Below, one piece after another: positions 23,861 through 35,014 of a stretch of 64,000 bases of DNA. Source of the DNA: Sequoia sempervirens (Eukaryota; Streptophyta; Pinopsida; Cupressales; Cupressaceae); the NCBI GenBank assembly GCA_007258455.2, contig VDFB02358134.1, forward strand, positions 213,675,314-213,739,313. The letters are read 5' to 3'. Both the position numbers and the translations under genes were made by a program. The notes beneath the pieces are model-generated. The model saw only the letters and a list, made by a program, of their open reading frames with translations, was not told where the DNA came from and ran no database searches. Position 1 is the stretch's first letter, and each line of letters begins with the position of its first letter.

Positions 23861-25734
23861 TAATTTTTTTGGACAAGTAATAATTAGTTCCCTTGACTAT
23901 TGACTCCATAATTGGTAAAATTAAATTTTAAAAAGGTGAAATAATATTGTGTATATGGTTATGTCCAAGGAATTAAACTAGAGTGCAATCTAATCCTAAA
24001 GAAATAAAACTTAAAGATCTAAACCATTCCAATTCTAAAATTAAATTAAAAGTACTTAAAATAATCAATAGAATCACAATTTTGTCTTATAAATAAAACA
24101 TGATAGACTAAACATAAAGTTAATAATTTGTAACATTATAGACTAATCAAAATATAAACTACATCTGGAAAATAAAGATGTGATGATATCATTGATATCG
24201 AAAAAGGTAATACAAATCCTCCAATGAATTCTCTAAATTAGAAATGTGAGACTCCACAAATAAGGATGAAATGTTTGAAAAATAAGAATCTCATTGAGTT
24301 GGATTTGGAAGACTAAGATTGTCCTAATACAAAGAATCATTGAAAGCTTTTAAAGAAGCAACACTAAACTATAAAGTAACAATACATGATGATGGAGTAG
24401 ATATCTCAATGCATATCATTTGATTACATTGCTCATTCTTAAATGATGTCTCCACATAAGATGTCTATGAGTGAACATCAAATGCATATATAAATGCTAG
24501 ATTAAAATGATCTAGAAAATTGATGTCATTTTCTCTACAAAGTTATCTCAATTCATAAATTTCATAAAGAAGTCTTAGATGATTGAATTCCTTCAAAATA
24601 TGTTCACCTATTGTATGTCTTTTCTTTCCCATAGTAATTAAATTTAATCTATAAATTAGACACATGATTGCAAATTAATAAAAATAAATACAGAATCAAA
24701 GAGATAAAATGAAGCCCACCCAAAAAAATAGAACTTCTCCAAGTGCCAGAATGTCCAAGCTATTAACTAGACAATATAAAATTGATAAAATAAATAAAAG
24801 ATCATATAATTGAATCTAGAAAAATTACATGAATGGCTAAGAAGAGCTCATCAATACTTATTTGATCTAAAAAAAAGTATTCTTAGAGAAATTTTTGAGC
24901 TCAAAAGCCAAAAATATAATTTGGACTTCAACTAACAACAAAATGAAACAATAATAAAACTTTTAAAATATACTAGCACCATTGGAAAGTGCTTGGAACC
25001 AACTTTATGACACCTATTTTTTTGCAAAAAAATGACATCGTATACTCAAGATATGCCCTCCAAAACAAGATTGCCTCATTATGTATGAAAAAGGAGGCTG
25101 AAAACACTGTTCACAACTTGAAAACACTATTCACAACCAGAAAAAATACTATTCATGATAAAAATGACTACTCACTACCAAAATCATTGTTCATGATGGA
25201 ACACTATTCATAAGGTCATGCCCCCTCCAAAAAATTACCTTAGAAATTCTTAAGTCCAAATCTAATGTGCTTTATATGGATCTAGAGGTTTTTACATATT
25301 TTGAGTGAAATGATAAGATCTTTTTTACACCAAGATGCATGATTACAACCTCATGGACAAAACCCTAAGATATCAAAGAAAAACATGTAAATTTAATGCA
25401 ATATGTATAAAACCCTAAGATAATATGTATCTCTAAAAGAGTTAATATCAACTGCAATAATTCTTTTACAAAAGAGAGCTTGCTACAAATGCATAAATTA
25501 GAAGAAAAAAAAAAAAGATACAAAATAAATATTGGTGCATTCATTCATTCATTCCATTGATTACATATAAAAAATTACAAGAAGATATGCATCCACATTT
25601 GTCAAAAATAGAAAAGATGGAGAAATAAAAATAAATCTCATGTCACAAGATTTACAAATTAAAAATAGGAAAATAAATTCTTAATAAAAAATCCAAGTAA
25701 AATGTGAATATAGTTTCACACAAACATTCAACTC
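23861..25734. other. AT-rich DNA between the direct repeats
   Basis: No coding motif seen. The plus frame 24989-25213 is AT-rich and without recognisable similarity; phrases ACTATTCA(C/T) repeat locally near 25110-25210. It could be the interior of a non-autonomous LTR element. Confidence 0.4.
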
Positions 25735-25740
25735 ATATCA

Positions 25741-25910
25741 TTACAATGATAATCACCTCCTTTATATAGGCCTACTAATAATATAATGGAGGGGTAGTCT
25801 TAATGAAGACTTACTCATTGCTTGATATAATTAATTACACAATTTGTCCACATAATCTAATACAACTAATTTAAGAGTCTACCACATATTGGAGGTGATT
25901 ATCATTGTAA
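25741..25910. mobile_element. 170-bp MITE-like element with perfect 20-bp TIRs
   Basis: Perfect terminal inverted repeats: TTACAATGATAATCACCTCC at 25741-25760 and its exact reverse complement at 25891-25910. The six bases ATATCA directly precede (25735-25740) and directly follow (25911-25916) the element, as a target-site duplication would. The interior is AT-rich and non-coding. Superfamily is unclear from TIR and a 6-bp duplication alone. Confidence 0.82.
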
Positions 25911-25924
25911 ATATCATATCCCCA

Positions 25925-26270
25925 TGTACCTAACAATATAAGTATAAAACTTGTTTGGTTATGAGTTAAACCCTTTTGTTGATGTGTAATATATTAAAGG
26001 CACACAAGATTAGCATGCAAAATACTTTTGACGATCATATTGTCTATGGACTGCACATTTGATCATATCTATTAATTTATTGAAAATCAGAATACAATGC
26101 ATTTTTTATTTTCAATTAATTAGTAAATACAGTCAAATGTACATTGTGATAAGTAGATAAATGTTGCCACGATCATATTGTCTATGCAGCCATCAGACTG
26201 CACAGTTGTAATATCTGTTTATGAAGATGCAAGCAAACTGTGACTTATCATCAAATACATGGTCGTAGAA
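25925..26270. repeat. direct repeat, right copy, with internal duplication
   Basis: Partner of 23620-23860. It carries an extra ~138 bp bounded by two copies of ACGATCATATTGTCTATG (26031 onward and 26169 onward), which the left copy lacks. It ends about 130 bp before the 3' end of the minus-strand gene. Confidence 0.55.
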
Positions 26271-26401
26271 TGCAAGTGCAAAGTATGCTCTATGGACGCT
26301 AGTAAGATACGATCCATATATTTACAAAACAGAACCATAGAACTTCCGCACAGTAACTGTTCAACAACAAAATGACTAACAAAGGACTTATAATACATCA
26401 C

Positions 26402-27292
26402 TCAGATAAATGAAAGGCCAACAATGGGTACATTCTTTTTAGGCTTTGGGCTTTCATTATTACTAATTTGGCAGGATCCGACTTCTTTATGGCTGAAATC
26501 TCTACCAAAAAGTCTCAATGGAATATCCTCTTTATCGCATGATGGATTAGAAGCATTAGAACTCAAGACTGAACCTTTCTGCAAGAGTGGTGTGGGTGGA
26601 AGGAGTGGAAGAGTAACCAGATTTTTCTCCTCTTCCTGCAGAATATCACTAACAATAGGGAAAACAAAAAATCTAGCAGACCCACAACCACATTGACTCT
26701 CAGCCACTGTAGGCACAGGCTCAGGTTCTACGTTTGATACAGGATTCTCCAAACCCACCTCCCCAATTGACTTCATTACCACTTTTATATCGACCCATTG
26801 TTCAGATCCAGCATATTTTTCATCCAACACACTGCTTCCATTAAAAGCATTGGCCGCTGTTCTCTCCACAGCTTCCAATTCTTTATCAAGAGCTGAAGGA
26901 AGGATAATTTCAGGCCCATCAACTTTTACACTGGGAAATACAATCTCACGGGTGTTTTTGCCCTCAGTGGGGATGTTGGGGCCTCTTGATTTCTTTAGGG
27001 CTCTGGGTGAATGGCCTCGAAAATCAGAGGCCCTCCTCCTCTGTCCACTTCTATTGCGGCCGCCATTACAGTTTTCCACAGTATTGTTTCTCTTGTGGGT
27101 AGTATTGAAAGTTGAAAGAAAACCCAAGGCAGATATAGAGTCAGAAGCCGGCTTACTTAATTTTGAAGTCGTATGAAGAGGGGGTTTGGGAGCAATTGGC
27201 CTGTACTTGGCCATTATCTCATCAGCCCTTGAGGCGGACTGTTGATTTCCTTGCATTGCAAAGCAGGTTCTCGCCCAATCCAACTGACCCAT
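26402..27292 (-). CDS. conserved-looking plant protein of unknown function, 296 aa
   Basis: Uninterrupted frame from ATG at 27292-27290 to a stop at 26402. I prefer this ATG (MGQLDWARTCFAMQGNQQ): upstream in-frame sequence has no ATG before 27340. Near the N terminus is SRADEIMAKYRPIAPKPP, a phrase that looks like a conserved motif. Then follow a basic segment (GGRNRSGQRRRASDFRG, about 76-92, a possible nuclear localisation signal), an acidic middle (EQWVDIKVVMKSIGEVG), a leucine/proline stretch (LVTLPLLPPTPLL) and a C-terminal KEDIPLRLFGRDF near residue 260. There is no transmembrane segment or catalytic motif. It is the only frame here with balanced composition and no retroelement similarity. 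An intron-containing structure with further exons is possible. Confidence 0.72.
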   Translation of the reverse strand: MGQLDWARTCFAMQGNQQSASRADEIMAKYRPIAPKPPLHTTSKLSKPASDSISALGFLSTFNTTHKRNNTVENCNGGRNRSGQRRRASDFRGHSPRALKKSRGPNIPTEGKNTREIVFPSVKVDGPEIILPSALDKELEAVERTAANAFNGSSVLDEKYAGSEQWVDIKVVMKSIGEVGLENPVSNVEPEPVPTVAESQCGCGSARFFVFPIVSDILQEEEKNLVTLPLLPPTPLLQKGSVLSSNASNPSCDKEDIPLRLFGRDFSHKEVGSCQISNNESPKPKKNVPIVGLSFI

Positions 27293-28150
27293 AAAGGCTA
27301 CCGACCAGTTTTCTCTTCGCCGGCAGTTGCAGTTGTGCAAACATGAAAAAGAAAGTGGGGAAGAAGCAACCTAGAATACGATGATGAGCTGATCACGAGG
27401 TCATGGATGATGAACGGTGGAAATGTGGGCGTACAGTGAAGAAAGGGCCACGTTATTATGAGAGAGAACACCGTTGGTTGCTCTAAATTGACGACGTTCT
27501 AACAGTACAGTAGAGAAAGAAAAAGCCCGAATGAAATAGAAGAGAGTACAGCAATGACCATGATAGATTGATAGATCTGTGTGCGAGTGGTTGGGGTTCT
27601 GGGGAATGGACGGACTACTATTGGTGGAGAGTCGAGAATCAAGGTTGAGGTCCGGTCTGATGGGTTGTCTGGCTCTTCAAATTAGCAATTGCCACATGCA
27701 GACTCTTTTTGCATATGCCTTCAAGTCACCTGGTAGCCACATGTCTTTTCTTTTTCAGTTCTTTCACTGTTTGTGACGGAGGACATTAACGCACCACTGA
27801 CGCTCCGTCGTTTGTGGACTTGTGAAAACCACTTTTTTCGGCTAGCCCAAAAGATTCATGTTTGGGGATGGGCATTGGCTGTCAGTCTAGTGCCTCGAAT
27901 GAGGTTCATCTTTACCAATCAAGGGGGATATTGGAATTGAAGCACCATGTTCCGAATTCGGTAAACCGAGTAGCTGATTTAGTCACATTAAAGGTTTAGA
28001 ATTGACGGCCTTTTTGGGAATGTTCTCAAAATGTAATGATGAAATTTTGTAGATATATTGATAAGTGTAAAGGTAAATTTTTTATTTTATTTTATTTATA
28101 CGCTTCTATTTTTTTTTGGGTAGCTCTTTTTATAAACTGTAATGTATCTG
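27293..28150. other. upstream region of the 296-aa gene
   Basis: Presumed 5' UTR and promoter of the minus-strand gene, with a higher G+C content than the flanks. I saw no clear TATA box. The plus frame 27579-27776 has no recognisable similarity. Confidence 0.4.
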
Positions 28151-28154
28151 GTAA

Positions 28155-28279
28155 TTTTTTTTCACGTGGCCGGTGACGCTAGCATGACACGTCCTCTGGT
28201 ACTAAGGGGATAGGGGAGCCTAGACGTCGTGACCTCTTGCTTGCAAGAGAATGCTTTAGCCAATTAAGCTAGGGCCCCC
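28155..28279 (-). mobile_element. SINE-like unit with tRNA-derived head
   Basis: On the minus strand, GGGGGCCC is followed by TAGCTTAATTGG, which matches the tRNA box A consensus, then an anticodon-like arm CTCTTGCAAGCAAGAG, a weak box B region, about 55 bp of unrelated body and a terminal A8 (T8 at 28155-28162 plus strand). Head, body and A-tail in ~125 bp fit a short SINE or a retroposed tRNA pseudogene. Box B is degenerate and no target duplication was found. Confidence 0.5.
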
Positions 28280-28784
28280 GCCCCATATGCCTCTATTTTA
28301 TATCATTCTATGTGTTTACTATTTATCTTCTTTCACATATTTATACATCTTTATACATTTGTATTATCCACTTGATTATCACACACATATTTGTACTTCT
28401 TTATAAGTATGTTTTATCTATCAATATTTTCGGAATTAGTTAATGGTTATAAGGTCGTCTTCATAATTATGATTTTTTAAAAATTCAAATGTAATTGCCT
28501 TCACACCTTTACCCTTCCTACCCAGGGCCAACTAAATTCAATTTTGTGTGATATGTTGTCATGTCCTTGTATGTTAAGGCATCTAATACATTAATTGTAA
28601 TCATCTCCTTGTATTGTAGATTTTGATTGGCTAGAGATTTCAATAACAATACATGTCAATGAGTAGTTATGTTTTTTATTCTTTTTGGAGTAGTAGTTAG
28701 CTAGATGAACAAGGGACAATAGATAGTTACATTATCCACAACTAAAACAAAATATATTGACAACCATTTTCTGGGATGTGCTTT

Positions 28785-29640
28785 TGTAGACACCTAAAAT
28801 ATGACCTTACCCAACCACACCTAATTTTAGCCTATCCTTAGCCCATTAATTAAATAAATATATAATATTTATTTAATTATTTTGCCCTCACATTATCCCA
28901 TTAATTAAATAAATACTTTATTTATTTAATTAATTCCCCTTTATCCTCTACCCTTGTTCATTTAATCCTAGCTCTTTATCGTCTTCACGTGCATCTAATC
29001 TTTAATTTTCACTATAGTGTCCCCTTCACATATCTAACTCCTTGTCTGGATTCATTGAACCTAGACACCTCCCCAATAGTCAAACTAACTTGTCATCTTA
29101 TCCATTCATCTCATCTAAACCTCTTAATCCTAGCCATTCTCATAAGGATATTTTTTCATCATCATAATATTAAACCTAAATCCTATCCCTCATGTGCCAC
29201 TTGTCACATGACTACATCTTTCATCTAATCCCTAATCCTCCTTCAATCTTAGCCATCCATCATCAACCATTCTTAGCAATTGATTTTACCTCTTCAACAC
29301 TCTATATCTAGAGGCTCTCATCCCTCATCAAACCTCCTAATGTATAAACTTTGAAGCAATCATACCTATATGTTATCATTTTGATATCTTGTCATTATCA
29401 AATCATATTAAGGCTATGCTAGAGCATTGAGCAATCCACATATCAACACATCAAAGAGCAAATCAAATGAAATAAGGGTGCACTCCATTTTCACTCATCA
29501 AGGAGAGAAGCAAAGATTTCAGGTGAAGGTATTGTTCTACTTATCGAAGGTATTGTTCTTTTCATTGCTTTATCTTCCATTTTAAATTTACCTTCAACAT
29601 TTTTCCCCTCTTCAACTTTAAAATTGTAATGATGAAATTT
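28785..29640 (+). repeat. LTR-like sequence with AT-rich palindromes
   Basis: Begins TGTAGACACCTAAAATATGACC, a form seen at plant LTR starts, and contains a TATA-like GTATAAAC (near 29342) followed by a region resembling R/U5. No partner LTR or primer site found, so it may be a solo LTR with uncertain right edge. No gene is seen; the plus frame 28989-29228 is not convincing. Confidence 0.35.
28900..28934. repeat. perfect AT-rich hairpin
   Basis: Arms ATTAATTAAATAAA (28900-28913) and TTTATTTAATTAAT (28921-28934) are exact reverse complements with a 7-base loop. A similar imperfect hairpin lies just before it at 28845-28880. Confidence 0.7.
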
Positions 29641-29649
29641 TTATATTGA

Positions 29650-30490
29650 TGTTATTTTTTATTTAATTTTGGGTAAGTGCACCAAGATGGTGCACAAAAA
29701 TGGGGTCAAAAGTCGCCACTTTTTTTCTGAAATTAGCTAAACTTGAACTTGGAGGAGCAATTTTTTGATTCATGCACTCAAAATTTGAAGATACCAAAAG
29801 AACAAGAATTCTAGTACTTTGAATCTAGTTTCTAAACTACTTTTTTTTTTCAAAAATAGATAAGATTAATAGGATCAAATGTTTCATGCACACAAAAGTG
29901 TTCATATTTTTTCAACAAAATATAACATAGTGTCTCGTGTACACCCCTTAATTTTTTTAGTTGCATTTAGTATTTTCAAAAACCCATCGATAGAAATATA
30001 GTTAAGAGTGAGTAGTAGAAGTTGTATATTTTTTTGTAATTTTTTATTGAGTACTTTTTTTATGATTTTTCAAAGTGGATGCATCCTGAAAATTGCATCA
30101 CCGAGCGTGCGCATCACATAACTTGCACCAAAATAATTAAAAATGAAAAAAAAAATTCCAATGTGTAAAGAATGAAGTGTAGAACAATATTATATATATA
30201 TTTTTTCAAATTTGGACAAGTAGGTCAAAAGTTATTAAAAAAATTCAATACATATATGTCTTTGATAACTATAAAACATTAGTGAAAGAAATTCAAAATA
30301 AACATGTTAATTATATTCAAATATAAAAAATATATATGGTTACAAAGCTTAGGAGACGTGTCAAATTATGGTGGTAATTTTACTAAGATTTTATTTATAA
30401 TGTGTAAAGTTGATGACAAGCAAGTTTAAAAACAATAATGGAGGAAAAAATCACATGAAAATGAGGCAAACAAACCATCCAAGCCTAATG
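29650..30490 (+). repeat. dispersed repeat family R, copy 1 head
   Basis: Colinear, diverged match to 35015-35880. Both begin GGGTAAGTG, have a GCCACTTTTTTT..TGAAAT phrase about 50 bases on, and share TTTCTAAACTACT and AAAATAG.T.AGATTAA further down. Non-coding. It leads into the 27-bp minisatellite. Confidence 0.6.
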
Positions 30491-30509
30491 CTTGTCATCC
30501 AAGCCTAAT

Positions 30510-30940
30510 TACAATTCAAAACACATGTGTGTTCTATGTGAGCCAAAACATGTGTGTGTTCTATGTGAGCCAAAACGCATGCGTGTTTTATGTGAGCCAA
30601 AACACGTGCCTATTCTATGCAATCCAAAACGTGCGCGTGTTCTATGTGAGCCAAAACGCATGTGTGTTATGTGCAAGCCAAAATGCATGCATGTTCTGTG
30701 CGAGCCAAAATGTATGTGTGCTCTATGCGAGCCAAAACATGTGTGTTCTATGCACGCCAAAACACGTGCTTGTTTTGTGCGAGCCAAAATGCATGTGTTA
30801 TGTGGGAGCCAAAACGTGTGTGTGTTCTATACGATTCAAAACGTGTGTGTGTTATGTATGAGTCAAAACATGTGTGTGTTCTATGCGAGCCAAAATGTGT
30901 GCCTGTTTTGTGTGACCCAAAACGTGCTCGTGTTTTGGCC
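30510..30940 (+). repeat. 27-bp minisatellite, about 16 units
   Basis: Units begin CCAAAA and follow the pattern CCAAAACRYGTGTGTGTTCTATGYGAG. About 16 consecutive units of 25-27 bp can be counted. Alternating purine-pyrimidine stretches (ACGTGTGTGTG) occur in most units. Because 27 is a multiple of 3, open frames exist on both strands, but their Cys-rich translations are by-products. Confidence 0.92.
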
Positions 30941-30960
30941 TACACTAAAATCATCTTCTT

Positions 30961-31300
30961 GAATCTAACTATTTAGCGCTCTCTCCCTCCACCTCAGTCT
31001 CTAACTTTCTCTATCAATATTCATCTCTTTTTGTCTCCATTCCTCCCCCAAAAATCTCTCTATCCTCTCTCCCTCCACCTCAGTCTCTAACTCTCTCTAC
31101 ATCTCTCTCTATCGATATTCATATCTTTGTGCCTCAATCCCTCTCCCCAAAATCTCTCTATCCTCTCTCCCTCAAAATCTCTATATCTCTCCCAACCCCT
31201 CCCTCCCTCCTCCCCTTTGTACTATTTTTTTCTCAAATCTCTCTTTATCTCCCTACCTCTCTCCCCATTTTCCTCCTTCCTTTTCTAATCATTTTCTCCC
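30961..31300 (+). repeat. CT-rich low-complexity tract
   Basis: TCTCTCCCTCC-type sequence on the plus strand, directly after the minisatellite. A repeated phrase TCCCTCCACCTCAGTCTCTAAC appears near 30983 and again near 31070. Confidence 0.85.
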
Positions 31301-31339
31301 ATGTTGGAAAATTGTGCCTCAACTTGCTGGCTTGAAACT

Positions 31340-31760
31340 CTGTTAAAGACTCGACATTCTTTTCCTTTGTTTGGTCCTCATTGTTAGTCGATCGCTGGAT
31401 TTTTTAACCTTGGAACCTAAGTCGTAGGGTTCTGAAAGTTACTAACTTGACGATAGTGTGTTGGTCGTGGCATCATTGTTTTCTTTAACTTTAGAACTTT
31501 GTCGCGGAGTTCAAAAGCTTCTTAACTTCCTGACTAGCCAATCTCCTTCATTGTTGCAGCATCCAGGAATTCTCTAACCTACAGTGGAGGTTATGAAGTT
31601 TGAGTTTTCTCCTACTAGGCGACAGTGGTATCGACTTGTCACGGAATCCGGGAAATTCCTAACCTTCGTGTGGTGGTTGTGAAGTTAGAGTTTTATGCAA
31701 CATTCTGATGGGTGTTCACTTCATTGGAGCCATGTCGATGGGTGTATTGAGGTCGCAGAT
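31340..31760. repeat. diverged tandem repeat, ~85-bp period
   Basis: GAATTCTCTAACCTAC...GAGGTTATGAAGTTTGAGTTT (from 31567) is echoed by GAAATTCCTAACCTTC...GGTTGTGAAGTTAGAGTTT (from 31652), with weaker echoes upstream near 31400-31510. No coding frame. Confidence 0.5.
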
Positions 31761-31861
31761 GTACGAGTGAGTAAATAACAAAAGGCCATCTTGTAGACAT
31801 ATAAAGTCTTCAGGATTTTTGATTTAAACTATTTACCATTTATATTTTGCACTAATGTGGG

Positions 31862-32846
31862 GGGTGATCCCACAATTCTGGTTTACAATTTTTTGCCAAA
31901 CTGGACACTGAACTAATTTTTTCTAACAAAATCTTCATTTTCAGGCACCTATAGCGGCTAAACCATGAGGAATTTGAAGATGATGCAAAGTAGTGATTTG
32001 TGACATTTTGTATGTAGATTCTAAATATATTTGTCTCAAACATTTTGGAATCAGATTGCACTTAATTTTCCATCTCCTTTGAAAACTAATTTATTTTAGT
32101 AAACACCATTTTTAAGGAGAGTGACGCTCACCGTATAACACAACTTTTTTTCCATGAAGGATAAAATTCTTTTTTTTTTGAATTTATATTTGTAACTAGA
32201 ATATCTAGTGTTTCCAATTGGTTTTATAGCACGTTTTATTGAATATTTTTTCCTTAATCAAGTTTTGAAGTCAAACCAATTACAATTCAGACATAGGCGA
32301 ACTGTATAATAAGTGAATTTTTTTGTATGTATCGAAATTCAATTATTTTTTTTGTTGGATCAAGGACTTCAATATCTAGTGCACTCATATTTTTTTAAAA
32401 AAAATTGATAATATTCTATTTTTCCACATGTGTAGAACATAGAGCTTAATTTTCAGTGAAAAAGCTACATTCACAAGAAATAAAAAATAAACATAATAAT
32501 TAAATTAAATTTATTTAAAATTATACTTTTTGGGAAGCTTATAATAAGGACTACATACAAAAAATAAAATTTAAATGAATTCATTTGATCCCCCAAAAGG
32601 TAAATCAAAAGTGATTTTTTATCAGCATTTTGATAGGTGTAAAGGAGACTTTGTTATAGGTATGGTTTAAAACTAACAGGTTCTATCCAAGGGGGTTTGA
32701 TCTAAGGTAGTTTGATCAAACCCTCTTCAATTGAATGATTTAAATGAAAATTTTTAAGGCTTAAATCATTATATTTTCTAAAAATTGTGATTTCAACAAA
32801 AATAAAAATCTCCCAAAAATTGTAAACTAGCTTTGTGGGATCACCC
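31862..32846. mobile_element. ~985-bp non-autonomous TIR element, copy 1
   Basis: Ends are inverted repeats of about 33 bp: the left begins GGGTGATCCCACAATTCTGG (31862-31895), the right ends TTTGTGGGATCACCC (32814-32846), with about four mismatches and one indel between arms. The interior is AT-rich without a transposase. The right half matches, in inverted orientation, 45185-45560, so a family exists. Target duplication not resolved. Confidence 0.65.
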
Positions 32847-33379
32847 TAGGATAATGTTGACGGTTGCACTTCTTTGACAGTTGAATGGATTGAATCAATT
32901 TGGACAAAATATTCTTGGAAATCGAAGGGTCTTCATGAGAATTGAAAAATAGCGGACCAATTGGGTGTTGTGTTGGAAGGAAAAAGATCATTTTGGTTGA
33001 GCGTGTACTATATGTTGAAAGAACATTGTAACAATGTTGTGATTGACTGTGGTCTATAAGTACTATGTGATTGGCTCGATTGTAATGTTGTTGTGTAATA
33101 TCAAAGAACAAATACCTATGAAGAAGGAATTTGTAACTTTATTGTAATTTCATTTACTGTAAATAAAGTGATCTTTCTTTGGTGGTGGGTTTTTTTTTCC
33201 TGAGAGGGTTTTCCCATGTAAATTTGGTGTTCATTCTTTGTTGATATTATTGTCTTATTTGTTCTATCCTTTTTCATGTGAATATTAATGTTATGTATTT
33301 TGAAATTAAAAGTACTCATGCATTGTTCCCCTGCAAATTGACATTAGGAAAGCGATTTCGGCACTAGAGTCTTTCCTTA

Positions 33380-34200
33380 CATCCCATGTATCTCTTTGTC
33401 TCTCTATAACTAAATCTCCCTATCTACATATCTCCCTCTCTCTCTCTCTCCATAACTCTTTCTACCTCTCTATCGCTCTCAATACATCTCTATCTAGATT
33501 ATAATTCGCTCATGTTTCTAGGAAGAAAATGTCTCCCCCATGCTCAAAAATTCATCTTAATAGGAGGAAGTGTGTTATAATGTGCTCATGTTCCTATGGA
33601 GATAAAATCCTCTTTGTATCTCTCTCCATATTTCTTTCCCTCCCTCTCTTTGTCTTTCCCTCCCTATCTCTCTCACTCCTCCATTTGTCTCTCTCTAATA
33701 CACCCTCATTTATATGAAGAATTTATAGTTGAGGGTTTAGGGTTGATGGTTGAATGTATATTGTTTAGGGTTGAGGGTATAGGTTTTAGTGTTAATTATT
33801 AGTGTGAATATTTAGGGTTTAATGTATAGGTTCAAGGTGCATCTCCTAGTGTTTAGGGTTTAGGGTGTATAATTTATGGTTGATAATAGAGGGTTGAGGG
33901 TCTACCTACCTCTTTATTTATCATCTCACATCTCCCTCCTCTCTACTCTCCCCCCCATCTCTATTGTTCTCTATCTCACTTATATCTCTCTCCTAGATCT
34001 ATCTCTCTATATCTAACCTCTCTTTCTCCACTATCTACCTCTCTATCTCAGCTTTCTATCTCCCCTTCCTACCTCTTCCTCCCTCCCTATGTAGATCTAT
34101 CTTCTTTCTATCTCACATATCTCTCTTTCTTTGCCTCTCTTCTCTCTATCTCTCTCCATGTCTCTCTCTCCTCTCTCCCTTTAATATATCTAAATTATTC
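33380..34200 (+). repeat. CT-rich tract with embedded telomere-like block
   Basis: CT-rich sequence on both sides of 33715-33900, where TTTAGGG and GGGTTGAGGG variants recur (for example GTTTAGGGTTTAGGGTG near 33852). The same mix recurs on a larger scale at 57.5-63.6 kb. Confidence 0.8.
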
Positions 34201-34271
34201 ATTATTTACAATGTAGGGCCTATTTTTTATGGGTTTAGGGTTGATGGTTTATGATGGAGATTTTTTAGTTG

Positions 34272-35014
34272 TGTTGAATACACTAGAATATTGAGAGGGG
34301 GGTGAATCAGTATTCTATGAAATCTCAAACCCTCCAAAATAGTTAGACACTTTAAACTCTACCACGTAAGAATGAACATGAACAACACTAGCTATACATA
34401 GAAAACCCTACAGGGGAAAAACCATGGTGAGAAAATTTTCTAGGAGCTACTATCCTAATCTAGCCTTGCAAGATGAACAACATTTAAAACTTTGTTTTAG
34501 GGCTACAACCCAAGGAAGCTACAACTCCCTAATTATAGTTTGTAGCGTCACTCCCAAGAAAACTATAATTCCTTGATTGTATAAATTTGTTTTAGGGCTA
34601 CAACCAAAGGAAGCTGCAACTCCTTGATTTGAGCACACACTCAAGAATGATTAAAGAATGACAATCCTTCCACTATCTGAAACTGACAATTAAGCTCACT
34701 CCTTTTGATGATTGCAATTCTACTTTTTCACTTCTTCAAATATTTTCCCAGCTGCCTACAAGCTCACTAATTTTAGTAATCAATAATTTTTACCTTTGGC
34801 TCACTGCCTCCAATAATAATCAAGCACACTTCTACACTTGCCTTATTTTGCAGAGATATGATCAAGTTGAAACCGGACATGATCTACCACTTCTACTCTT
34901 TCTCTTTCAGTCACTTACATAATTTTCATAATGCATCGCACCACACTTTTACCCTAGATCAACTAGATTCACATTTTATACAAGATATTACATTGATTGC
35001 ATTTCATGTTGGCC
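34272..35014 (+). repeat. unclassified repeat, possible LTR start
   Basis: Starts TGTTGAATACACTAGAATAT and soon has GAGAGGGGGGTGAATCA, a phrase I associate with plant LTR termini. It contains a diverged ~95-bp tandem pair beginning TTGTTTTAGGGCTACAACC at 34492 and 34587. No partner or primer site found. Confidence 0.35.

Noticed and set aside
30510..30940. CRISPR-like array of regularly spaced units
   Set aside because: Units are contiguous and variable without unique spacers, there are no cas genes, and the window is eukaryotic.
30492..30976. Cys-rich open frames of 92-156 codons on both strands
   Set aside because: They translate the 27-bp minisatellite, whose period is a multiple of three, so all frames tend to stay open. 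No start context or family.
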